DNA from: Isoetes taiwanensis
Lineage: Eukaryota > Streptophyta > Lycopodiopsida > Isoetales > Isoetaceae
Length of the DNA: 64,000 nucleotides
Assembly: GCA_021234155.1 (NCBI GenBank)
Contig: JAJEKV010000052.1
Coordinates: 3,278,254-3,342,253 of the forward strand
Direction: 5' to 3'
Shown here: positions 55,820 through 64,000 of the stretch, piece by piece
Numbering within the stretch: position 1 is the first letter of the stretch
Layout of the letters: each line of letters opens with the position of its first letter
Program-made: the position numbers and the translations under genes
The notes under the pieces: model-generated
Seen by the model: the letters and a program-made list of their open reading frames with translations, nothing else
Told to the model about the DNA's origin: nothing
Databases searched by the model: none

Positions 55820-58323
55820 TATAGGTGGGTGCCACCTAGGTTTTAGGGTATCAAAGAGCCAAGTGTGCCAAGTGGGTGCCACCTACGTCTAAGGGTATCA
55901 ACGTGCCACGTGTGCCACGTGTACCAAGTGGGTGCCACCTAGGTCTAAGGGTATCAACGTGCCACGTGTGCCACGTGTGCCAAGTGGGCCAAGTGGGTGC
56001 AAGGCTATAACATGACATTAGGGGATATAACATGTCAAGGCCAAGGCTATAACATGTCACTAGGGGCAAGAAACATATTTGAATGGTTTAAGGGTATCAA
56101 AATGCCACGTGTGCCAATGTGCCACGTGTGCCAATGCGCCAAGTGGGTGCCACGTGTGCCAAAGTGGGTGCCACATGTGCCAGGTGGGTGCCACATGTGC
56201 CACATGTACCAAAGTGGGTGCCACCTAGGCGTAACGGTATCAACGTGCCACGTGTGTGCTGCGGGTGCCACATAGGCCTAAGGGTATCAGCGTGCCCACG
56301 TGTGCCAAGTGGGTGCCACCTAGGTCTAAAAGGGTATCAACGTGTCACGCGTGTGCCAAGTGGGTGCCACCTAGGCCTAAGGGTATCAACGTGCCACGTG
56401 TGCCAAGAGGGTGCCACCTAGGCCTAAGGGTATCAACGTGCCACGTGTGTCAAGTGGGTGCCACCTAGGTCTAAAAGGGTATCAAGCGTGCCGCGTGTGC
56501 CAAGTGGGTGCCACCTGGGCCTAAGGGTATCAACGTGCCCACGTGTGCCAAGTGGGTGCCACCTAGGTCTAAAAGGATATCAACGTGCCACGTGTGCCAA
56601 GTGGGTGCCACCTAGGCCTAGGGGTATCAACGTGCCACGTGTGCCAAGTGGGTGCCACCTAGGTGTAAGGAAGTGCCACGTGTGCCACGTGTGCCAAGTG
56701 GGTGCCACCTAGGCCTAAGGGTATCAACATGCCACGTGTGCCAAGTGGGTGCCACCTAGGCCTAAGGGTATCAACGTGCCACGTGTGCCATGTGGGTGCC
56801 ACCTAGGTCTAAGGAAGTGTCACGTGTGCCACGTGTGCCAAGTGGTTGCCACCTAGCCTTAAGGGTATCAACATGCCACGTGTGCCAAGTCGGTGCCACC
56901 TAGGTCTAAGGGTATCAACGTGCCACGTGTGCCACGTGTACCAAGTGGGTGCCACCTAGGTCTAAGGGTATCAACGTGCCACATGTGCCACGTGTGCCAA
57001 GTGGGTTCCAAATGGGTGCAAGGCTATAACATGACACTAGGGGCTATAACATGTCAAGGCCAAGGCTATAACATGTCACTAGGGGCAAGAAACATATTTG
57101 AATGGTTTAAGGGTATCAAAATGCCACGTGTGCCACGTGTGCCAAGTGTGCCAATGTGCCACGTGTGCCAATGCGCCAAGTGGGTGCCCGCGTGTGCCAA
57201 GTGGGTGCCACCTAGGTCTAAAAGGGTATCAACGTGCCACTTGTGCCAAGTGGGTGCCACCTAGGCCTAAGGGTATCAACGTGCCACATGTGCCAAGTGG
57301 GTGCCACCTAGGTCTAAAAGGGTATCAACGTGCCGCGTGTGCCAAGTGGGTGCCACCTAGGCCTAAGGGTATCAACGTGCCACGTGTGCCAAGTGGGTGC
57401 CACCCAGGCCTAAGGGTATCAACGCGTGCCCACGTGTGCCAAGTGGGTGCCACCCCAGGCCTAAGGGTATCAACGTGCCACGTGTGCCAAGTGGGTGCCA
57501 CCTAGGTCTAAGGAAGTGCCACATGTGCCACATGTGCCAAGTGGGTGCCACATAGGCCTAAGGGTATCAACCTACCACGTGTGCCAAGTGGGTGCCACCT
57601 AGGTTTAAGGAAGTGCCACTTGGGTGATGTTTTCGGGCATTAGGATGCATTGGAGAAAATTAAGCATGTGTAGAAACAACTTTGTTGTTCTGGAAATGCA
57701 TTGGCAAACTTCAAGTGTTAGTAGAAACAACATCAACGTGCCACGTGTGGCACGTGTACCAAGTGGGTGCCACCTAGGTCTAAGGGTATCAACGTGCCAT
57801 ATTTGAATGGTTTAAGGGTATCAAAATGCCACGTGTGCCAAGTGTGCCAATGTGCCACATGTGCCAATGCGCCAAGTGGGTGCCACGTGTGCCAAGTGGG
57901 TGCCACCTAGGTCTAAAAGGGTATCAACGTGCCACGTGTGCCAAGTGGGTGCCACCTAGGCCTAAAGGGTATCAACGTGCCACATGTGCCAAGTGGGTGC
58001 CACCTGGGTCCGAAGGGTATCAACGTGCCCACGTGTGCCAAGTGGGTGCCACCCAGGCCTAAGGGTATCAACGTGCCACGTGTGCCAAGTGGGTGCCACC
58101 TAGGCCTAAGGGTATCAACGTGCCACGTGTGCCAAGTGGGTGCCACCTAGGCCTAAGGGTATAAACGTGCCACGTGTGCCAAGTGGGTGCCACCTAGGTC
58201 TAAGGAAGTGCCACATGTGCCACATGTGCCAAGTGGGTTCCACATAGGCCTAAGGGTATCAACCTGCCACGTGTGCCAAGTGGGTGCCACCTAGGTTTAA
58301 GGAAGTGCCACGTGGGTGATGTT
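55820..58323. repeat. 47-bp CACGTG-rich minisatellite, ~2.5 kb
   Basis: The unit is GTGCCACCTAGGTCTAAGGG + TATCAACGTGCCACGTGTGC + CAAGTGG, about forty copies with variants. Most carry one or two CACGTG (G-box) cores. It is interrupted by two longer inserts that are themselves repeated: TATAACATGTCACTAGGGGC-type (55999-56110 and 57015-57130) and ATGTTTTCGGGCATTAGGAT-type (57618-57732 and 58312-58423). There is therefore a higher-order duplication. Open frames in it are by-products. Confidence 0.95.
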
Positions 58324-59981
58324 TTCGGGCATTAGGATGCATTGGCAAAAATTAAGCATGTGTAGAAACAACTTTGTTGTTCTGGAAATGCATTGGCAAA
58401 CTTCAAGTGTTAGTAGAAACAACATTGATAAAAAATAAGTATGATGAAAACCAAGAGGGCAAAATCCATATATTGCATAGTAGTTGTAGCTTGGAAGCTT
58501 TTGGGATCTGCTACCATTTTAACATTGATGGCAAATTGATGGTGCCTGTTTATACTGTAGACCTAGCAAATGCCTGCGGGTGTGCAAGAGTACATTGTTT
58601 AGGATGCAATTTGCCTAGGTTATTTGCAAGTTAAACAAAGTTTTGTTTGAATTATATTCCAAACATGACATTAGTGCAATAGTATTTCATGTTGTAGTGA
58701 CAACCACGTTTTTGTTTAAAGGACTCATAAAATAAATTTGAATGGTCCTTGAAGAGTGCGCGACCAGACCCTAGTGAACAGTAAATATTTCAAAGGCACG
58801 AAGCTGAAGTTTGATCGATTCCCTTATGTCGCTGAGCAATCCGATTCCCTTGTTCATATATGCAATTGATAGCCCAGGCCTCTTACATTTTGTAAAGCCG
58901 GATTCATTCTAAAATTACAGTGCTCAGTCGTTGTGCTTACTAGTTGTAGATGGCACATGGCCCAATCTATTCTAAGCTCTCTAAGAGACAATTAAAGACC
59001 ATTATAACAATAGTCTAACAATTTACTCGAGATTTGATGCTCCCTAGCAACCATGTCTGTATGAATTTTGACTAATGGAAATGTTCATGTCTGTATGAAT
59101 TTTGACTAATATGAGAATAACAAAATAACAAGCTAATATGAGAACAACAAAAATCTGAGAATTACTAAAATATGAGAACAACAAAGCTGAGTTGAGCTGA
59201 GCTATAGTCATATGTAGATTCAAAGCTTAGGATTAAGAGTATTTATCCTTGTTTGAGCAAATCTGAGCAATTATGATAAATCAAAATCTGAGAGCAATTC
59301 TCAGCAATCATTTATCTGAGTCACATTAGGGCGGATTTGCAATGGCCCTTATCTTGGGTTAAAGATTTCCACGTCAGATTCGCCAGGACCAATCAGGTTT
59401 GCGCCTTTTTTACGAAAGTCAGTATTACTTGGCAGGTAGAAGGATGAGCAGGCTTACTTGGCATCCACATGGCGTATTTTCATAGGGGATGCCTGCGCTT
59501 TTATTGCAACCATTTTAATGGCCCGTATTTTTCGGGAGTCGCTTCGCCGCCCAAAATAATGGTGACTTTGACCGCCTATTGTCAGCGTCACCAACTCCCT
59601 TGTCAAATTTCCGGCGCCTCTACATGCATCCTCTCCGCCTTCACTCCTCATCTGCAATCCATGTCTCCTGTAATTTCTGTGTTTTTGCCCCATTTACAGA
59701 ACTCCCAAGGTCAAGAAGTGGGAGTTTTGTCTCAATAGGTTCGTGGGTGAGTATGCTGCCATCAACGAGGGGCGAGCATAGAGTTAAGCGACAAAAGGCG
59801 ATCGGGCGTCTTGGACACATTGGATAGGTAGGATAAAAGAGTTCAAGTTGAATTCTAGCGGCCGAAAAGTGGAAAGTATAACAATATGACATGCATATAC
59901 CCCTTCTGATATGGCCAAAGAGCTAATCTCCACCAAAAACAGATTTCCAAAATTGCCCGCAAATGGTAACCACCTTAATCG
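58324..59981. other. No gene seen
   Basis: It contains the right 63-bp direct repeat (58623-58685) and AT-rich DNA. ATGTCTGTATGAATTTTGAC is repeated at about 59053 and 59086, and AATATGAGAA(C/T)AACAAA at about 59110-59180. I can support nothing as coding. Confidence 0.5.
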
Positions 59982-60048
59982 GATCACACGACGCGAAGCT
60001 AGCTGTCAGCTACTTAACTGCGTAAAGATAGTTTTGCGTCGTGTGATC
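59982..60048. repeat. 67-bp inverted repeat, ends GATCACACGACGC
   Basis: GATCACACGACGC (59982-59994) and its reverse complement (60036-60048) enclose 41 bases. A third copy in the second orientation lies at 63273-63285. The outermost pair would bound 3.3 kb that holds all the gene fragments of the 60-63 kb region. Confidence 0.8.
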
Positions 60049-60105
60049 TCCTTATCTTTTCATTTCTTTCGTTGACACGTGTTTACAAACAACTTTATTG
60101 TGCAG

Positions 60106-60640
60106 GTTTATGTTTATCAGACGTCGTGGATGTCATTCCGGCCGAAAGTATTAGTAGTGTACTTGTCGTGTATCACATAGACATCGGAATTGTCCTTTTC
60201 CAAGGTATGGATGCCGTGACCTTGCGGGGTATAGGCATCTGGTTTTATGGACATGATTATAACGTAAAGGTCAGGAAACCGAGCTTGAGGCCGGTTGAAT
60301 TGCCCCCTTTAAGTGAACTTTGTAAGCCACAGACTAATGAGAACAATGTAATTGCAATGAAGAAATGCATGGCTGACGAGGTGCAAGCGGGAATGTCTGA
60401 AAACGGAGGCGTGAGGATGAGTTTCAAAATCTTCACACCGTTTGAGGTATTTGCTAACATATTCCAGATGGCGCAGGAAGTTCGAAAACCTCCGAAGACA
60501 TATACGTGCTTTCTCCCCCCTGCCGATTTTGTGGATGGCTTATTTTTGGTTCCGACCTGGGATGTTCGATTCCACGAATCATCCGGTCAACTAACAGAGG
60601 TTTGCGTAGTTAAGTCCTCCTTTAAGTTCAGATACTTTCT
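60106..60640 (+). pseudogene. Unrecognised exon-like ORF
   Basis: A 3' splice-like AACTTTATTGTGCAG ends at 60105. The open frame continues with CLSDVVDVIPAESISSVLVV, GMDAVTLRGIGIWFYGHDYN, RPVELPPLSELCKP and FTPFEVFANIFQMAQEVRKP to about 60640. Repeat DNA with GGCGCC palindromes begins there. It has protein-like composition and balanced hydrophobic spacing, but I do not recognise a family. The palindromes after it, and the DUF8039 fragment 500 bp on, suggest an exon of a gene from the same transposon family as 22.5-31.8 kb. Confidence 0.45.
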
Positions 60641-61192
60641 TCCCTCAAATGGCTTCATGGCGCCATTTGGGGGTGCCAGGGGCAGGTATACCACCCAAAT
60701 GGCGCCATTTGGAGGGTGCCAGAGGGGGTAGGTATACCCCCCAAATGGCGCTATGGAGCCATTTGGGGTGCCATTTGGAGCCCTCAAATGGCTCCATGGC
60801 GCCATTTGGGGGGTGCCAGAGGGGGCAGGTATACCCCTCAAATGGTGCCATTTGGGGGTGCCATGGGGGGCAGGTATACCCCCACATGGCACCTTGAGGA
60901 TGCAAATGGCGCCATAAATGGCGCCATGGCGCCATTTGCATCCGCCAATTTATTTATTTATTTATTTATTTTTTTTATTAATTTTTTTTTTTGGGGTAGG
61001 TATACCCCCAAAATGGCGCCATTTGGGGGGTGGTTTGTGGGAGGGGGGTATACCCCCATTTCGGTTAGTTGCTAGGGGGAGTATATATACCCCCCAAATG
61101 GGGGTTGGGGAAGGGGAGGAGGGGAGGGGGCGGGCATACCCGGGGCATTCCCCATGGAGCCATTTGGGGAGCGCCAACGAGGGCAATTATAC
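60641..61192. repeat. GGCGCC palindromes with GGTATACCCCC repeats
   Basis: AAATGGCGCCATTTGG and related palindromes alternate with GGGGGCAGGTATACCCCCCA about every 60 bases (60650-60950). An AT-rich stretch (60950-60990) and a G-rich, quadruplex-prone stretch (about 61099-61135) follow. The palindrome is the same as in the introns at 26.0-26.9 and 27.9-28.6 kb. Confidence 0.88.
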
Positions 61193-61390
61193 ATGCAATT
61201 TGGGGTAAAGAGAGCCACCCTTCATGGCAAGGATGTTGATCCATTGAATTTAGCAACAGAGATCACGAAATCTGTGGTGCCTATTGAACTTCCAATCATA
61301 TGCTGGGGTGCAGATAACATTGATGAAGCAGCATGTGCATTTATTCAGTTGCCAAAGAAGGATGTAAGACTGGTTGAGGCTTGTATGCTA
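61193..61390 (+). pseudogene. DUF8039-like fragment
   Basis: The frame reads ATLHGKDVDPLNLATEITKS, ELPIICWGADNIDEAACAF and IQLPKKDVRL. This aligns residue by residue with copy 2 at 28620-28790. It stops at 61390 and runs into the AT-rich repeat also seen at 38150-38330. No transposase core follows. DUF8039-like domains accompany plant transposon proteins, and their role is not known to me. Confidence 0.75.
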
Positions 61391-61697
61391 TAAACATATG
61401 TATGATACATGTGTACTACTCACGTGTATCATACACCTGCAGAAGGTCTATAAATCTATTCATGTATCTTAAAAATATATGTATGATACATGGGTGTCAT
61501 ACCTGTGTACCTAACACATGCAGAAGGTGTATGATACCGAGTAAATATGTTTTCTAAATATTTCATGTTGGTGTATACAACCCCTGCATAAGGTCTATGA
61601 TACAGGGTACTCAACCCCTGCATAAGGTCTATACAACCCCCAAAATAAAAAAATTCCAGTTTACTAAAAATTTTCCCATTATAATGAAATTGTGCTT
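61391..61697. repeat. Repeat shared with 38.15-38.33 kb
   Basis: Several copies of ATGTATGATACATG(T/G)GTG and CAACCCCTGCATAAGGTCTA, ending in the block AAAAAAATTCCAGTTTACTA ... AATGAAATTGTGCTT, which is nearly identical to 38270-38327. Confidence 0.8.
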
Positions 61698-62012
61698 TAT
61701 TTATACGTTAATTGTCAACTAGAACGAAGGAAACAGAAAAACAGAGGCTGCACAACTTTTTGGGAGCCGTTTGAGGACCATAACAGACACTCCGATGCGG
61801 TGGATATTCGAGTATGGAGAGGGGAGGAAGTCATTTATACAGCCACCATGGAAAGCGAATGGCCATTATCAGAGCTAAGAGTGCTAATGGAGACAGAGGA
61901 GATTGCTGACGACTTCCATTATTTTATTGATGGCATTAGGGTTGGTTACAGGCAAGAGGAAAATGTAAAGTTTAGTGAGTTCGCGATCAACAAGAAATTG
62001 TCTATCGCCTAG
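61692..62012 (+). CDS. Unrecognised ~100-residue protein, perhaps ubiquitin-like
   Basis: The open frame ends at 62012. The best part reads DAVDIRVWRGEEVIYTATME, SEWPLSELRVLMETEEIADD and FHYFIDGIRVGYRQEENVKF. Its strand-strand-helix-strand pattern with a late E-E-N turn resembles ubiquitin-like or effector N-terminal folds, but I cannot confirm a family. The start lies in repeat DNA, so the true 5' end may be an upstream exon. It stands between a DUF8039 fragment and an H3-like gene. Confidence 0.4.
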   Translation: MLYLYVNCQLERRKQKNRGCTTFWEPFEDHNRHSDAVDIRVWRGEEVIYTATMESEWPLSELRVLMETEEIADDFHYFIDGIRVGYRQEENVKFSEFAINKKLSIA

Positions 62013-62219
62013 CGCTTTGAATCTCGGTTTTTTATTTGTGTTTTTGTCCGATGTTTTTTTAGGGTTCCGTATTTTGTCCGATATTTTTAGGGTTCCGTAC
62101 AATTATTTAAAACGCGTTACCATCATATTTTACTTTAACTACGCTTTTTTACTATTTATCTCTTGCCGGTTGTCTATTTTTGTCGAGAAAGAGTAGTAAA
62201 GCCATCCATTGAGAAGCCA

Positions 62220-63085
62220 TGGCAAGAACTAAGCAAACCGCAAGGACCCATCCGTGGTGTAAGGCCGGTGATTACATTAGTCCGCCTCCTTCATCCGAAT
62301 CTGAAGTCTCGATAGAGATTCTCCTCCTCCCACCATGCCTAATGAAGATCCGAAAAGAAACCGCATGACGTGACGGGCGGGAGAAGCAGCTCCGAGTAAG
62401 TAGGGAGGTGCACTCCTGCTCGGAGGCGGAGGATGGAAATGTGAGAGACCGGCGAGCGTAATATGACGCCGGATTAATTATTGGGCAGCCACCTCTTCTT
62501 GCTCTTATCTTCCTCCCCGCTCCTCCCGTGGATGCGCGTAACCTTCAAATCAAAGGAGGAGGCCCAACGCTAAAAGGGGAAGGCGACCGTGAATGGAGGA
62601 GATCGGCCGGAAGAGTCGGGCCGAGGAAACCGCAAATGTGGGGTGAGGAGACGGCCGGAAGAGTCGGCCGAAAGCAAACAGCTCCAAATGTCGGGTGGGT
62701 GAGGGTAGTGGCCGGAAGCGGAAGACTAAGCCCCGGCATTAAAGCGCTTCACGAGATTAAGAAGTATCGAAGAGCACCGAGATGGTCATTCCGCCTCTCC
62801 CATTTGCCGTGCTCGCGGAAAGAGATTCGCAAGAGTGTGGTGCGATACATCATACCGATTATTAATTCAAGCTAACCGCCTTTAAATGCTCTTCAAATGG
62901 CTTGGAAGCGCTTGGTGTCGGTCTGTTCGAGGACTCGCAGCTTTGCAGCAATACATGCCAAGCTGGTGATATCATGCCTAAGGACATGCGCTCGCGTCTT
63001 ACGCGATAAGGGATCCCGAAGTACTATGGTCAAAATTTTATGGCTGAATACAACAAGAAGAAAGACCCCCAAAAAAAGGCCGTGA
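62220..63085 (+). pseudogene. Histone H3 variant-like gene, frameshifted
   Basis: The ATG at 62220 reads MARTKQTARTHPWCKAGDYI, with the first nine residues identical to H3. After a long variable stretch, the fold follows in three frames. These are SPGIKALHEIKKYRRAP (about 62730, compare RPGTVALREIRKYQKST); EMVIPPLPFAVLAERDSQE (compare [19 protein letters not shown]); and EALGVGLFEDSQLC with DIMPKDM (about 62910-62990, compare EAYLVGLFEDTNLC and TIMPKDI). AAIHAK appears in yet another frame. The blocks are in H3 order and spacing. The long tail and divergent core suit a CENH3-like or other rapidly evolving variant, now a pseudogene, or one with introns or assembly errors that I cannot resolve. 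It is clearly a different gene from the H3 fold at 2813-3295. Confidence 0.7.
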
Positions 63086-63313
63086 AGTGCCTTTGTGTTT
63101 TTTCATATATGTATAATATTTCTTAATGTAATGGCTTTATATTTGAATCTCTTAGTCCATTTCTTTCTTAGAAGCCTAGCTTCGCATTTTGTATTTTTTT
63201 TTTAATGTTATACGTGAGGATCACATCACCCAGCAGCAAGCATTGTGCTTTTTGTTGCACATAGTAGTCTTGGCGTCGTGTGATCCAACCCTAACCCTAA
63301 CCCTAACCCTAGA
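63086..63313. other. Spacer with CCCTAA repeats
   Basis: AT-rich DNA, then GCGTCGTGTGATC (63273-63285) and four tandem CCCTAA units (63288-63311). No gene is seen. Confidence 0.7.
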
Positions 63314-63923
63314 ATGTATACGGACAAATCTCCCCACAACGGCCGTGTCCCCTTTCATAATCGACAATGGCTACTTGAGTTCAAAAGTGGCAGTGCCTTA
63401 CCGCTCCTAAACATCTTGTTTTCGCTGTTTGCCGCCATGGATTGTTATGTGAAGTTCACGGAATGGTATGCATCCGCCCCTCATGACAACGAGGAAGTTG
63501 GCGCCGATTGCGATTTATCCGTTCTATTGCAAGGAGTTGGACATCATGGCAAACCAGAAGCGAGCTTGGATGCTATCGCGAGGTTGCCTTAGCTTTCACC
63601 GGACCGCTTGGTCTCGCCAAGACGCCCTTGCGGATGTCCCCGGCTCGTGGATTCCAAAACCAGCTCTAGAGGATGCGGCTTCCCATTTGCAAACAGGGAA
63701 GATGTTTTTCAAGAATGCCGCAAGAACGGGCTCCTCCCCGGCGGCGTCCTTGTGCTTAAGAAGGTATCTTATTTCTCTTTGCCGTTTGCATTTGCTAGTT
63801 ATTGCATTCTCGCTTTCGGCCAAACCGAAGATACACCTGGAAACAATGAAATCTTTAAGCCAAGGGGGTCGGGTTATGTGTGATGATGCTGACTATGGCG
63901 TAGAAATGGAGATAGATCTATAA
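63314..63923 (+). pseudogene. Unresolved coding-like region
   Basis: The ATG at 63314 opens a frame (FSLFAAMDCYVKFTEWYA) that ends at 63592. Another frame is open from 63468 to 63923 (GCLSFHRTAWSRQDALADVP, ASHLQTGKMFFKNAARTG). A third contains FANREDVFQECRKNGLLP. Protein-like text hops between frames, so this is probably a frameshifted exon. No family is recognised. It continues past the window edge. Confidence 0.35.
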
Positions 63924-64000
63924 GAAGAAGAGCAAGAATGTAGGAGTTTTAGCTTCGACGACTGGCCTTGGGTGAACCGGAGGAGGGAGATGATTTCAAG

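Noticed and set aside
55820-58150. Repetitive Cys/His/Pro/Trp frames in the minisatellite
   Set aside because: They translate the 47-bp unit in every frame and show no coding constraint.
60587-61256. Gly/Pro/Trp-rich frames on both strands
   Set aside because: Translation of palindrome and GGTATACC repeats.
63287-63312. True telomere or chromosome end
   Set aside because: Only four units, with ordinary sequence on both sides.

Overview
The window looks like repeat-rich nuclear DNA of a streptophyte, most likely a land plant. The signs are a chromodomain Ty3/gypsy element primed by initiator tRNA-Met, Helitrons with TC...CTAG ends, a captured filament-like plant protein (FPP) fragment and a captured FCP1/NIF-type phosphatase fragment. 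The DUF7869-type and ParB-like genes suggest a seed-free plant, but that is inference. I see no intact housekeeping gene. Almost every coding stretch is transposon-derived and carries single-base frameshifts or stops, from decay, assembly error or both.

Layout. Positions 1-13850 are a nearly complete Ty3/gypsy chromovirus on the + strand (5' LTR cut by the window edge). Between its primer binding site and gag lies extra coding DNA ending in a histone H3 fold, interrupted by a 665-bp hAT-type MITE. From 13851 to 22224, on the - strand, runs a broken gene for a DUF7869-type, probably DDD-like transposase. It is cut by three insertions: the gypsy element (right end 13850), a chimeric Helitron (14616-18365) and a hAT-like element carrying an FPP fragment (18856-21878). 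From 22534 to 31794 two divergent spliced genes stand head to head: a ParB-like/methyltransferase-like gene on the - strand and a second DUF8039-DUF7869 transposase gene on the + strand. Their introns are packed with perfect GGCGCC-containing palindromes. This pair may be one two-gene transposon.

From 32423 to 36968 two Helitrons abut head to tail inside a 22-bp tandem repeat. From 38710 starts a second LTR element related to the first (LTR 38710-40295), invaded by another abutting Helitron pair (40617-49223). From 49.2 to 55.3 kb the DNA holds gene scraps: an unrecognised acidic protein, a phosphatase fragment and a small protein with an H3-like N-terminus. From 55.8 to 58.3 kb is a 47-bp minisatellite full of CACGTG. 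From 60 to 64 kb are fragments of the palindrome-bearing transposon family and a decayed histone H3 variant gene.

The recurring themes are nested insertion, Helitron terminator bypass, histone H3 sequence inside or beside mobile elements, and GGCGCC palindromes confined to introns or flanks of one transposon family.
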